This document shows, piece by piece, positions 1-8,589 of a stretch of 64,000 nt of DNA (position 1 is the first letter of the stretch; each line of letters starts with the position of its first letter). Origin of the DNA: Caryophanales bacterium UBA6865. GTDB lineage: Bacteria > Bacillota_I > Bacilli_A > RFN20 > CAG-826. Both the position numbers and the translations under genes were made by a program. The notes under the pieces are model-generated. The model was not told where the DNA came from, ran no database searches, and was given only the letters and a program-made list of their open reading frames with translations. Location: contig DKCV01000015.1 of NCBI GenBank assembly GCA_002449265.1, positions 35,014-99,013 on the forward strand, read 5' to 3'.

Positions 1-455
1 CCTCCTTTCTCCTTTTTAAACGCTAAAACCCTTTCTTGGTTTCTCTTTTTTAAATCGCTTTTATCGATATGGTAACGTTCTTTTAATTCTTTTACTTTTG
101 CGCGATGAATCACTTTATCCTCGATAAGCAATTTTTTGCCATGGCTAGTCATTTCCTTTTCATAAGGGAGTGAAGCTTTTACGATATAGCCAATTGCTTC
201 TTTGGCTACTTGTTGGATCTCGCCCTTCTTTTCTTTTTTATCTTTTTGTGCTTCTTTAATCAGCGCTTGGTTAGAAAGGATGATTTTATTTCGCGTTACT
301 TCATCAATGATTTTGGCGTGTTTGATGTTATAAAGCTCTTCTTTTAAAGCGGCGATTTTCGTGGATCCTTCTTTTCGCAAAAAGGAAAGATGGTCTAAAT
401 AAGCTTGGACCTTTTTATCCGTTTCTAAAGGAGAAACCATTTCTTCGTTTGTCAT
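1..455 (-). CDS. mglC: Sugar ABC transporter permease, N-terminal part (MglC-like), cut by window edge
   Basis: The frame stays open from an ATG at 455 to the window edge, giving about 151 residues. A strong ribosome binding site (GGAGG at 461-467) precedes the ATG, 14 bases after the mglA stop. The visible part is very charged (Lys/Glu rich), contains no membrane segment and looks like a cytosolic helical or coiled-coil extension. Its position directly after mglB and mglA is where the permease of a galactose/methyl-galactoside importer is expected. The permease identity is inferred from the operon, since the membrane part lies outside the window. Confidence 0.6.
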   Translation of the reverse strand, partial: MTNEEMVSPLETDKKVQAYLDHLSFLRKEGSTKIAALKEELYNIKHAKIIDEVTRNKIILSNQALIKEAQKDKKEKKGEIQQVAKEAIGYIVKASLPYEKEMTSHGKKLLIEDKVIHRAKVKELKERYHIDKSDLKKRNQERVLAFKKEKG

Positions 456-469
456 AATATTACCTCCGT

Positions 470-1969
470 CTATAGATATTTCGCCGATAAGCGCAATAAC
501 TCTTCTTGCGTTGCGCTTTTTGTATTCACAATCCCGCTTAATCGATGATTGCTCATCACCGCGATGCGATTGGTGATTCCTAGAATCTCAGGCATTTCCG
601 AAGTGACCACAATGATGGTTTTGCCTGCCTTAGCCATATTCACCATCAATTCGTATATCTCGTATTTCGCCCCAACGTCGATTCCTCGCGTTGGTTCATC
701 CATTAGGAAGATATCGGGATTTCTATCCATCCATTTACCAAGAATGATTTTTTGTTGATTTCCACCCGATAGAGAGGTGATTGGATCATGGATAGAATTT
801 GCTTTGGTTTTCATTAATTCCATCTCTTTTTTCGTAGCGAGTTCCATTTTTCTCACTTGCAAGATGTGGTATTTCAAATACCGCTCCAGATTGGTGATCG
901 TGGTATTGAAGACCAAATCCGCTTTCGAGAAGATGCCGTTAATCTTTCTTTCTTCCGTCACGAGGGCGAAATTATAAGACATCGCTTCTTTTGCCCCATT
1001 GAACCGTAATCTTTTTTCGTGGTATTTTAGGTAGCCTGTCGCGAGCTTTCGTAAGCCAAAGAGGGCTTCTAATAATTCGCTTCGTCCAGCGCCCACTAAA
1101 CCGTATATTCCGAATATTTCGCCTTTTTTGACACTGAAATTGATGTCTTTTAGGAAAGGAGGATAAGCGGTGGAAAGATTTTTCACTTCTAAAATAACTT
1201 CCTCAGGCTTATTCCTTAATGTAGGGAATCGGTTCGTAAGAGGCCTACCAACCATTGCTGCAATGAGATCGTTCATATTCGTGGATTTGGTTGATTTACT
1301 CATGATGAGCTCACCATCACGCAAAACAGTTACCTCATCGCATATTTTGAAGATTTCGTCGATTTTATGGGAAATGTAAATAAAAGAAACCCCTTTTTTC
1401 TTGAGCGAGGTGATGATTTCGAATAACCGGGAGATTTCGCGGTCAGAAAGAGAAGAAGTGGGCTCGTCTAGGATTATGACTTTTGCATCATAAGAAACGG
1501 CTTTGGCGATTTCGACCATTTGTCGTTCTGAAACCGATAGTTTCTTCGCTAGAACCATTGGATCGATACTAAGGGACAAAGAAGAGAACAAGCGCATGGC
1601 CTTTTCTTTCATTTTGGCTTCATCGATAATCCCGAAGCGATTTACGATATAGCGACCTAAAAAGAGATTATCCAAAACCGTTCTCTCTAGGCATTGATTC
1701 AATTCTTGGTGGACCATGGCTACCCCATGCTCTAATGCGTTTTTCGGGTTAAGGAAATTTGTCTTTTTTCCTTGGAAAACGATGGTGCCTTCGTCTTTAG
1801 AATAAACGCCAAAAAGGCATTTCATCAATGTACTTTTCCCTGCGCCGTTTTCTCCCATCAAGCCCAGGATTGACCCGGGCTTGATTTTAAGGCTGACGTT
1901 ATGAAGAACGTGATTGTCGCCGAATGATTTCGATAAATTATTGATTTCGAGGATGTATGATTTTTTCAT
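470..1969 (-). CDS. mglA: Galactose/methyl-galactoside ABC transporter ATP-binding protein
   Basis: This 499-residue protein is a tandem-ATPase sugar importer subunit of the MglA/RbsA type. The first nucleotide-binding domain has Walker A GENGAGKST at about 39-47, a signature-like LSVSERQ and Walker B with IILDEPTSSL. The second has the degenerate GLVGAGRSE P-loop usual for this family, then LSGGNQQK and FLMDEPTRGIDVGAK. Length matches the family norm of about 500. It lies between mglB (5-base gap) and the mglC-like permease, so the three form one importer operon read on the minus strand. Exact sugar specificity cannot be read from the ATPase. Confidence 0.93.
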   Translation of the reverse strand: MKKSYILEINNLSKSFGDNHVLHNVSLKIKPGSILGLMGENGAGKSTLMKCLFGVYSKDEGTIVFQGKKTNFLNPKNALEHGVAMVHQELNQCLERTVLDNLFLGRYIVNRFGIIDEAKMKEKAMRLFSSLSLSIDPMVLAKKLSVSERQMVEIAKAVSYDAKVIILDEPTSSLSDREISRLFEIITSLKKKGVSFIYISHKIDEIFKICDEVTVLRDGELIMSKSTKSTNMNDLIAAMVGRPLTNRFPTLRNKPEEVILEVKNLSTAYPPFLKDINFSVKKGEIFGIYGLVGAGRSELLEALFGLRKLATGYLKYHEKRLRFNGAKEAMSYNFALVTEERKINGIFSKADLVFNTTITNLERYLKYHILQVRKMELATKKEMELMKTKANSIHDPITSLSGGNQQKIILGKWMDRNPDIFLMDEPTRGIDVGAKYEIYELMVNMAKAGKTIIVVTSEMPEILGITNRIAVMSNHRLSGIVNTKSATQEELLRLSAKYL

Positions 1970-1974
1970 ACTTT

Positions 1975-3201
1975 TTAATGAAGCTTCTTTGTGTAAATTG
2001 AGCCAGAATTCGTTTTGACCATGTTAATGGCGTAAGCGTCGTATTTCCCTAAGTTAACAAACTTTTCGGATACGGATTTTTCTTCTTGCCCATCGCCTTC
2101 CACTTTGTGGATTTCGATGTTCATGAGTTTTTGATAATGGTCAAGGGCTGGCCAATAAGAAGCGCTTAAGAAGTTATCGGAGCCATTGTATAAATCAAGC
2201 CAGACCTTGATTTTCTTAATGTCTTTTTGCTTGGTGATGTCTTTGATTCCTTCATCGCGTTTTGCCCCGATATAGGAGTCTACGTTTATGGAAGTGACCG
2301 CGGAATTATTCGCCATGATGGCTCTATCTTTTTCTACATAGTCCATCTTCGGCGTAATCTTATTGCCCCATTTATCGGGTTCGCTGAAGCCTTTTTTGAT
2401 GACGTTTTCGCCTTTTTCGCCGTCGATGATATTACGGATAAGCTGTAAAACTCCTATCGCTTGCGCGTCAACGTTTTGGGAAACGGTTCCGGTCATTTTC
2501 CCGTTTTTGATTGCTTCTAAAGCGTCGGCATTCGCGTCATAACCGAATAACGGGAGACCTTCAATCCAAGCGGTGGACCCTCTCATTCCTCCTGCCATCC
2601 CGTCGTTATTAGAAACGGCGAAGTCGATGCTATTGCTCGCACCTATTTTTTCGCTGCTTTTCCAGCTGATGAATGCTTTTCCAGCCGCATCCGCATTCCA
2701 GCCAGCGCCATCATCTGCCGCCATGACTTGGGAGGCCAATTCTTCGACAAGTATTTTCTTGTCCTTGAGCTGGATTTCGCCCACCTTGCAGACTCCCGCC
2801 TTGTAGTTTTCTTTCGCTTTCTTTTCATCGGTGACTAAAGTCCCTAACGCTTTTCGAATTCCGATGGTTCTAGCTCTTGAATCATTATGGGCTTCGTCTC
2901 CGATTGCGAGGACATAGCCAAGTTTTCCGTCTTTGTTCCTATCGACCTCGTCTGAGGTTTTCTCCTTGAAATAGTCAAGAATCATTTGCCCTTGCACGTC
3001 TCCTCCCCTTATCGCGTCAAAGCCAACATAGAAGGTGTTCTCGGAAAAACCCATGGTTTTATGATCGATACCCGAAGCGTCTGGCATCGAAGGCTGACGG
3101 TTGAAGAAGATGAGGGGTTTGTCCTTATTTGGCGTGCCGCCACAGGAAAGTAGCATAGCCACAAACGGGACAATGCAGAGAATTTTTTTGTGAGTTTTCA
3201 T
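1975..3201 (-). CDS. mglB: Periplasmic-type galactose/glucose-binding lipoprotein (MglB-like)
   Basis: The 408-residue product starts with a lipoprotein signal peptide: basic MKTHKK, a hydrophobic stretch and lipobox LLSC with the lipid-attachment Cys at residue 20. The rest reads as a type I sugar-binding fold with the family-like segments SNNDGMAGGMRGSTAWIEG, LPLFGYDANADALEAIK and GTVSQNVDAQAIG. It is the first gene of the mgl operon and would deliver sugar to the MglA/MglC complex from the outer membrane face. It is longer than E. coli MglB (about 330), as is common in Gram-positive lipoprotein versions. Assignment to the galactose/glucose branch is family-based. Confidence 0.85.
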   Translation of the reverse strand: MKTHKKILCIVPFVAMLLSCGGTPNKDKPLIFFNRQPSMPDASGIDHKTMGFSENTFYVGFDAIRGGDVQGQMILDYFKEKTSDEVDRNKDGKLGYVLAIGDEAHNDSRARTIGIRKALGTLVTDEKKAKENYKAGVCKVGEIQLKDKKILVEELASQVMAADDGAGWNADAAGKAFISWKSSEKIGASNSIDFAVSNNDGMAGGMRGSTAWIEGLPLFGYDANADALEAIKNGKMTGTVSQNVDAQAIGVLQLIRNIIDGEKGENVIKKGFSEPDKWGNKITPKMDYVEKDRAIMANNSAVTSINVDSYIGAKRDEGIKDITKQKDIKKIKVWLDLYNGSDNFLSASYWPALDHYQKLMNIEIHKVEGDGQEEKSVSEKFVNLGKYDAYAINMVKTNSGSIYTKKLH

Positions 3202-3399
3202 TTTTCACTCCTTTTTCTTTTCGCGTATCATTCTTACGGAAAGCCCTTACATTTAAAATGGAATAAACTTCACAGTTTTCGAAAAAACTACACTGATAGC
3301 AATTGAAGACAAGATGCCATCGTATAAAAAGAAAAGTAGAGTCTTAATCCTTTTTAACAAAATTCATGCTTTTTGAAATTGCGGTGAAAAAAGAAGTGA
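3202..3399. other. Divergent intergenic region, mgl promoter side
   Basis: No gene is seen here. The stretch separates the leftward mgl operon from the rightward uracil operon. A GGAG-type ribosome binding site for mglB lies just before 3201. An imperfect inverted repeat, AGTTTT/AAAACT with a 4-base centre, sits at 3274-3289, about 75 bases upstream of mglB, and could be an operator for a LacI-type regulator. That role is a guess from position only. Confidence 0.3.
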
Positions 3400-3424
3400 T
3401 TGTCTTTTTATTGCCGTTTATGGT

Positions 3425-3579
3425 AGAGTCTTTCACCGGAAACAAACATGAAGCTACGGAAAGAGTCCCTCAATCGTTTGAAAAAACATAGGGGTAGTAT
3501 TTTCTTCTTTGGAGTTTCAGTTTCTAAATTCCATCTCGTTTCAGTTTTAGGGGCTTAGTTATCTAAGTCCCTTTTTCTT
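3425..3579 (+). promoter_or_regulatory. Structured 5' leader with attenuator upstream of the uracil permease (riboswitch candidate)
   Basis: A promoter-like TTGTCT near 3400 precedes a 150-base leader ending in an intrinsic terminator just before the permease gene. Upstream elements can pair as TCTTT(C)/(G)AAAGA (3429-3434 with 3459-3464), CTAC with GTAG (3454-3457 with 3494-3497) and CCCT with AGGG (3467-3470 with 3490-3493). AGTCCC at 3464-3469 can also pair with GGGGCT at 3550-3555, the left arm of the terminator. That pairing is mutually exclusive with the aptamer-like fold, which is the logic of a transcription attenuator. I do not see the conserved PyrR binding loop or a purine-riboswitch core, so the ligand class is unassigned. 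Confidence 0.6.
3550..3579 (+). terminator. Intrinsic terminator in the uraA leader
   Basis: A 9-bp stem, GGGGCTTAG/CTAAGTCCC with one G-U pair and a TTAT loop (3550-3571), is followed by TTTTTCTT. It ends about 35 bases before the permease ATG, so it must be conditionally bypassed for the operon to be expressed. Confidence 0.85.
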
Positions 3580-3613
3580 AATGCGATATGGCAAAAACAA
3601 GGAGGGCTTTGGC

Positions 3614-5164
3614 ATGAACCAAGCAAAAAAATTAATTCTCGATGTTAACGAGAGCCCCAAGAAGATCTCGGAATGGATCATCTTGGCTATTCAACACGTG
3701 CTTGCGATGTTTGTCGCTTGTATCACCGTCCCACTTCTCGTATTCGCTGGGCCACTTACGGTTGGCGAAGGATTCCTTAATGCGGGGGCGAAGGTTCCTT
3801 ATATTAATATCTATGGCCAAAGCTTAGCGCAAACGATGATTGCTCCTACGCTTGTCGCGGCTGGAATCGGCACCATCATTTACTTAGTTCTCACCAAAAT
3901 GAAAAGCCCCGTCTTCCTTGCTTCTAGCTTTGCTTATATCGCCCCAATGAGTGGCGCATTAATGCTAGGGGCGATTCCCGCTAGCATGGGGAGTGACGGA
4001 TTAGCGCATGCCGCAAGCGCTGGAGAAACCGTCATTGGATTCTTCGGAAACGTTTGGGCCCTTCCTATTGGCATGGCGATGGTTGGCTTAGTGTATGTCG
4101 TTGTCGCTATTATCATTCGCTTCGCTGGCGTAAATTGGTTAAACAAATTACTTCCTACTATTGTCATAGGACCAGTCATTATGGTCATTGGGTTAGGGCT
4201 AAGCGTTAGCGCCGTCAATAACCTTATGTCGAGTAGCGGAAATGGCGATAGCTATAACCTTATCGCGATTCTTTCTGGGATTGTTGGTATGGCCGTGACC
4301 GCTTTATGCGCGCATTATGGCAAAAAGACGTTGAGCCTTATCCCATTCGTCATGGGAATGCTTGCAGGTTATTTAACTGCCGCCATTTTTACCGCAATTG
4401 GATATTATGGCTGCCATAACGACTATTTCCACATCATCGATTTCTCTCCGATCGTTAATAATTTCAAAGAAATCAGCATCCGTAGTTTCTTCGATCTTCC
4501 AAGCTTTATCTTCCTCAAAGAGAATTTCAAGGCTGCCGCCCCAGTTACGGGCCCGCAGATTGGAAGCATTGCCTTATTATTCATCCCGGTTTCTTTGGTT
4601 ACGATTTGCGAGCATATTGGTGACCATAAAAACCTTTCTGGCATTATTGACCGCGATTTACTTGTTGACCCAGGCTTATCAAGAACTTTGATGGGGGATG
4701 GCATTGCTACAGCGGTAAGCGGAATGCTATGCGGCGCTGCAAATACAACGTATGGCGAAAACGTGGCTGTCGTTGGCGTTACGAAAATCGCAAGTGTGAA
4801 AGTCATCCTTCTTGCGTGCATCATGAGTGTTCTATTGGGATTCCTCTCTCCGATTATGTCGATTGTTGAAACGATCCCTGCTTGTGTGACGGGCGGAGTT
4901 TCTCTCCTCCTATACGGGTTTATCGCTGCAAGCGGAGTGAAGATGCTAATCAACGAGCAAATCGATATGTCAAAAACCAAAAACATCTTCGTTGCCTCGG
5001 CAATTCTAGTCGCTGGAATCGGCGGCTTAGTGATTAGCTTCGTACTCAATGACACAACCGTTACGATCACTTCCACGGCCGTAAGCATGATTTTAGGAAT
5101 TTTAATGAATATCATGCTTCGCGAAAAAATAGAACCAGCTAAAATAGAGTCAGATAATAAATAA
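3614..5164 (+). CDS. uraA: Uracil permease (nucleobase:cation symporter-2 family)
   Basis: The 516-residue product is a polytopic membrane protein of the UraA/PyrP/xanthine permease family that imports uracil with a cation. Family segments include AIQHVLAMFVACITVPLLVF near the N-terminus and the substrate-site region around TICEHIGDHKNLSG. The start at 3614 is preferred because GGAGGG lies 7 bases upstream. An earlier in-frame ATG at 3581 follows the terminator T-tract directly and has no binding site. The next gene, 14 bases on, is upp, which supports uracil rather than xanthine as substrate. A structured attenuator leader probably controls expression. Confidence 0.9.
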   Translation: MNQAKKLILDVNESPKKISEWIILAIQHVLAMFVACITVPLLVFAGPLTVGEGFLNAGAKVPYINIYGQSLAQTMIAPTLVAAGIGTIIYLVLTKMKSPVFLASSFAYIAPMSGALMLGAIPASMGSDGLAHAASAGETVIGFFGNVWALPIGMAMVGLVYVVVAIIIRFAGVNWLNKLLPTIVIGPVIMVIGLGLSVSAVNNLMSSSGNGDSYNLIAILSGIVGMAVTALCAHYGKKTLSLIPFVMGMLAGYLTAAIFTAIGYYGCHNDYFHIIDFSPIVNNFKEISIRSFFDLPSFIFLKENFKAAAPVTGPQIGSIALLFIPVSLVTICEHIGDHKNLSGIIDRDLLVDPGLSRTLMGDGIATAVSGMLCGAANTTYGENVAVVGVTKIASVKVILLACIMSVLLGFLSPIMSIVETIPACVTGGVSLLLYGFIAASGVKMLINEQIDMSKTKNIFVASAILVAGIGGLVISFVLNDTTVTITSTAVSMILGILMNIMLREKIEPAKIESDNK

Positions 5165-5178
5165 GGAGAAACGCATAT

Positions 5179-5826
5179 ATGAATATTAAAGATTACCCAA
5201 ACCTCACTCTTCTAGATCACCCTTTACTAAAACACAAAATCTCTCATCTAAGAATGAAGGAAACCCCAACGAGCGAATTCCGTCAATTCGTGAAGGAAAT
5301 CGCCATGATGGAAGGCTTCGAAGCGTTACGTGGATTAAAGACGGTTCCAACCGAAATTCATACTCCAATCGAAGACACGATTCAGCCAATGGTGGAAGGT
5401 AGCAAATTATGCTTTGTTCCAATCCTTCGCGCCGGTATGGGAATGGTAGACGGAATGACCGCTTTAATTCCTACTGCTCATGTGGGGCATATTGGTTTAT
5501 ACCGTGATGAAGTAACGCACGAACCTCACGAATATTATTGCAAGCTTCCTGGCGGACTTGAAAATATGGATGTCTATATCCTTGACCCAATGCTTGCGAC
5601 AGGTGGCTCTGCAATTGATGCAATTAAGATGCTCCGTAAACACGGTGCAAAGAAGATTTCCTTCATTTGCATTATCGCCGCTCCAGAAGGAGTGGAAGCT
5701 TTTGAAAAAGCGAATCCAGAAGTGCCTCTTTATATTGGCGCTCTTGACCGCGAGCTCAATCAAAACGCCTATATTTGCCCAGGACTAGGCGATGCTGGCG
5801 ACCGAATCTTTGGCACGACGAAATAA
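5179..5826 (+). CDS. upp: Uracil phosphoribosyltransferase
   Basis: The 215-residue enzyme converts uracil and PRPP to UMP in the cytosol. The family segments VPILRAGMGMVDG and the PRPP-binding loop DPMLATGGSAIDA are intact, as is the C-terminal uracil-binding region ALDRELN...YICPGLGDAGDR. Length is close to the usual 209. It follows the uracil permease by 14 bases with a good AAGGAG site, so uptake and salvage are co-transcribed from the attenuated leader. A strong terminator follows at 5843. Confidence 0.96.
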   Translation: MNIKDYPNLTLLDHPLLKHKISHLRMKETPTSEFRQFVKEIAMMEGFEALRGLKTVPTEIHTPIEDTIQPMVEGSKLCFVPILRAGMGMVDGMTALIPTAHVGHIGLYRDEVTHEPHEYYCKLPGGLENMDVYILDPMLATGGSAIDAIKMLRKHGAKKISFICIIAAPEGVEAFEKANPEVPLYIGALDRELNQNAYICPGLGDAGDRIFGTTK

Positions 5827-5842
5827 CGCATTAGATTTTGAT

Positions 5843-5872
5843 AAGCTACGCCATTAAAGACGTAGCTTTTTT
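5843..5872 (+). terminator. Intrinsic terminator after upp
   Basis: An 8-bp perfect stem, AAGCTACG/CGTAGCTT (5843-5850 with 5861-5868), is followed by a run of six T. Confidence 0.9.
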
Positions 5873-6024
5873 AATAAAGAATAAGAGTTTTTAAATATCG
5901 TTTTTAATTTTCCTTGCAAATTCAGCCTGGATTATCAAATTCCTAGCATAAACCTCCGATAAACATTTACAAAAATTTTACATTAAGCGATAATAAAGAA
6001 CGTTGTGAAAACCGCAACATAAAT

Positions 6025-7764
6025 ATGTTTTCTTGGAACGAAGTAGCTTTTTGGACTATGACGCTTGGAGGCCTAGGATTATTCCTATATGGCATCACAA
6101 GTCTTTCTTCGACCTTAAAGAAGATGGCGTCAAGCCGTCTATCTAATGTCATCAATAAATTAGGCAAAAATCCTTTGATCGGTTTACTTGTTGGAACTGG
6201 GTTTACCGCTATTATCCAGACCTCTGGCGGAACGAGTGCTTTAACGATTGGCTTAGTTCGCGCAGGAGTCATGAGTTTTGAGCAAGCTAGCGCAGTGATT
6301 ATCGGCGCGAATATCGGCACAACGATTACCGCGTTTATCGTTTCTATTCCTTTCATGGAATATTTCCCATTAGTGCTTTTCGTTGGCTCGATTATTTTAC
6401 TATTCGCCACCAAGAAAAAATGGTCGAATATCGGTGAGCTTTGTTTTGCTTTTGGCGCGATATTCTTGGGATTATGGATCGTTCAGCTTTATTTATCTAG
6501 AATCGCGGAAGAGCCAGCTTTCGTGTCTTTATTCTCTACGCTTAACGATAATCCATGGTTAGGTTTTTTAATCGGTATCGTTGCAACGGTTTGCTTACAA
6601 AGCTCGAGCGCGGTTGTTGGTGTAGCACAGGGGATTTATGCTGTAAGTGCTGGATCAGCAATTTCTTTATTCGGTATCCTCCCGATTATTTTCGGCGCGA
6701 ATATCGGAACGACATCCACAGCGATTTTTGCTTCTATCGGCGGTAGTAAAGAAAGCAAGAAAGTCGCTTTATTCCACGTTATTTTTAATGTGACGGGTGC
6801 GTTACTATTCATGGGCGTTATTTATATTTTCCGTGATTGGCTCTCTAATCCTAGTAATTTAGGCGTGGTGGATTCATCTAACAAAGTGAGTGAATGGTAT
6901 GTCTCACCAATGATTCAAATCGCTTTGTGCCATTTGATTTTCAATTTTGTGACGGGCGCGATTTTCTTTGCCTTACTTAAGCCAGTTACAAAATTAATCA
7001 ACAAAATCATTCCGACCAGCAATCAAAAGAAAATCGAACCGATTGAGCCTCTTGATTATGGTTTGATGAAAAGTTTCCCTTCAGAGGGTTTAGCTTTAGC
7101 AAAAAAACGCACGCTGATTATGTTCTCTTACACCAAAATGATGTTTGAGACAATTAAGGAATATCTCTCTTCTTTTAAAGATGAAGACGCTGAATTCGTT
7201 CACAATATCGAATCCAATGTCGATATGATTGACCGTCAATTAAATGAGTATCTTTCTAGTTGCAACAAAGAGAATCTTTCAGAAGATGACGTTGCCTTGT
7301 TGCTTAGCATCTTAAAAGCGAGCAAAGATATCGAACGCATTGGCGATTATGGCGAAAATCTCATTAATTTCTATAGTGAGATTAAAGAAAAGAAAGACGA
7401 ATTAACGCCTAACGAAAAAGAGTTTTTCTCACGCGTTACCGATCAAGCCATCGCTTTTATCGTCAAGACCATCGAAGTCTATGAGAAAGCGGATAAGACG
7501 CTTGGAATTGAAGTAATTCAGGAGCGTCGCGATTTCTTAGAGAAACTTGATGCGATTGTCGATCATCACTTTGAAGAAGAAACAACGATGAACGGTACCA
7601 TCTCTAGCCGTTTTGTTGAACTCATTTATGTCGATATTATTAATTGCTATGAACGTGTTGCATCGCATTGCTCTAATATCGCTAAAATATTCGGAACCGA
7701 TAAAACTTACGTTCTCGATGAAGAAGATAAAAAACGTTTCTCTTCCTTAGCGGAACATCAATAA
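6025..7764 (+). CDS. Na+/phosphate cotransporter with C-terminal PhoU-like domain
   Basis: The 579-residue protein belongs to the NptA/YjbB-type Na/Pi symporter family. The membrane half (about residues 1-335) carries the two inverted-repeat signatures, QTSGGTSALTIGLV and QSSSAVVGVAQG, each followed by a GANIGTT motif. After about residue 345 a soluble all-helical domain resembles PhoU (repeated acidic helices, for example LSILKASKDIERIGDYGENL). It would import or balance inorganic phosphate at the membrane. A promoter-like TTTACA/GATAAT pair with 17-base spacing lies just upstream, but the ATG has no clear Shine-Dalgarno. It stands alone and ends at a bidirectional terminator. Confidence 0.88.
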   Translation: MFSWNEVAFWTMTLGGLGLFLYGITSLSSTLKKMASSRLSNVINKLGKNPLIGLLVGTGFTAIIQTSGGTSALTIGLVRAGVMSFEQASAVIIGANIGTTITAFIVSIPFMEYFPLVLFVGSIILLFATKKKWSNIGELCFAFGAIFLGLWIVQLYLSRIAEEPAFVSLFSTLNDNPWLGFLIGIVATVCLQSSSAVVGVAQGIYAVSAGSAISLFGILPIIFGANIGTTSTAIFASIGGSKESKKVALFHVIFNVTGALLFMGVIYIFRDWLSNPSNLGVVDSSNKVSEWYVSPMIQIALCHLIFNFVTGAIFFALLKPVTKLINKIIPTSNQKKIEPIEPLDYGLMKSFPSEGLALAKKRTLIMFSYTKMMFETIKEYLSSFKDEDAEFVHNIESNVDMIDRQLNEYLSSCNKENLSEDDVALLLSILKASKDIERIGDYGENLINFYSEIKEKKDELTPNEKEFFSRVTDQAIAFIVKTIEVYEKADKTLGIEVIQERRDFLEKLDAIVDHHFEEETTMNGTISSRFVELIYVDIINCYERVASHCSNIAKIFGTDKTYVLDEEDKKRFSSLAEHQ

Positions 7765-7781
7765 TTACCAAAAACAAAAAA

Positions 7782-7820
7782 GCCCTTATTTAGACTTATC
7801 GATATAAATAGGGGCGTTTT
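7782..7820. terminator. Bidirectional terminator between convergent genes
   Basis: An 11-bp stem, GCCCTTATTTA/TAAATAGGGGC with one G-U pair (7782-7792 with 7805-7815), separates the Na/Pi symporter from the leftward CMD-cupin gene. A/T tracts flank both sides. Confidence 0.8.
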
Positions 7821-7827
7821 GAGTAGA

Positions 7828-8577
7828 TTATTCTTTTATAGTGGTCGTTGCTTTTCGATATTCTTCTTCGTTAACTTCCTTGAGCCAAATCGTTTTACTA
7901 TCCTTGCCAGGTATTTCTATAGCAAGATGCGAGAACCAAGAAGCGGGGAATGCTCCATGGAAATGTTCTACGTTGCTTGGAATATATACGACGGAACCTG
8001 GTCTCATAATAATTGGCTCTTTGCCTTTTTCTTGATAGATGCCTTTACCTTCAATTGCTAATAGAAGCTGTCCTCCGCCTTCTTTAGCGGCATGAATATG
8101 CCAATGGTTTCTACACCCTGGTTCAAATGTCACGTTCGCGACGACTATGCCATTATCTTTAGAGGTGAGCATCTTTAAATACGATTTGCCCGTGAAATAT
8201 TTTTGATAGGCGAGGTTTTCTTCACCCATTCCGAATATTCCTCCGTGATTTGATGTGTCATCATCGCCATAGACATCTTTCGCCATTTTTAACGCTGCCC
8301 AAGCGTTTGGCCAACCGGCGTAAAAAGCAACATGCGTTAAAATATCCGCCATCTCGTTACGACTAACGCCATTCTTCTTCGCGTTCAATAAATGGTATTT
8401 CAAAGAATCGTCGGTGATGCCTTTTCCTACTAGGGCGGAAATGGTGATAATGCATCTTTCTTTTAGAGTTAAGTTATTATCGTTTGACCACACTTCTCCG
8501 AATAAGACATCGTCATTATAGGCGGCGAATTCATCCGCAAATCCGCCCAGAGTATTTCTGCCTGCTACTTGCTTCAT
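7828..8577 (-). CDS. Carboxymuconolactone decarboxylase-like/cupin two-domain protein
   Basis: The 249-residue product fuses an AhpD/CMD-like helical domain (about 1-110; segments LTLKERCIITISALVG and EMADILTHVAFYAGWPNAWAAL) to a cupin beta-barrel (about 140-235; metal-ligand motifs HWHIHAAKEGGGQ and the second-motif His in EHFHG). The usual CMD redox Cys pair is absent, so peroxidase activity is doubtful. Such CMD-cupin proteins are common in Firmicutes next to MerR regulators and oxidoreductases, but their reaction is not settled. It follows a flavodoxin-like gene by 12 bases with its own GGAG site, and both are divergent from a MerR gene. Confidence 0.82.
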   Translation of the reverse strand: MKQVAGRNTLGGFADEFAAYNDDVLFGEVWSNDNNLTLKERCIITISALVGKGITDDSLKYHLLNAKKNGVSRNEMADILTHVAFYAGWPNAWAALKMAKDVYGDDDTSNHGGIFGMGEENLAYQKYFTGKSYLKMLTSKDNGIVVANVTFEPGCRNHWHIHAAKEGGGQLLLAIEGKGIYQEKGKEPIIMRPGSVVYIPSNVEHFHGAFPASWFSHLAIEIPGKDSKTIWLKEVNEEEYRKATTTIKE

Positions 8578-8589
8578 CGCGATTTCTCC

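Noticed and set aside
3425..3579. Classical PyrR attenuator or purine riboswitch
   Set aside because: I could not find the conserved PyrR loop or the purine aptamer core, so I left the class open rather than name it.
3934..5115. Long antisense open frames opposite the uracil permease
   Set aside because: They are shadows of the strongly conserved uraA frame, contain no family motifs and have no binding sites.
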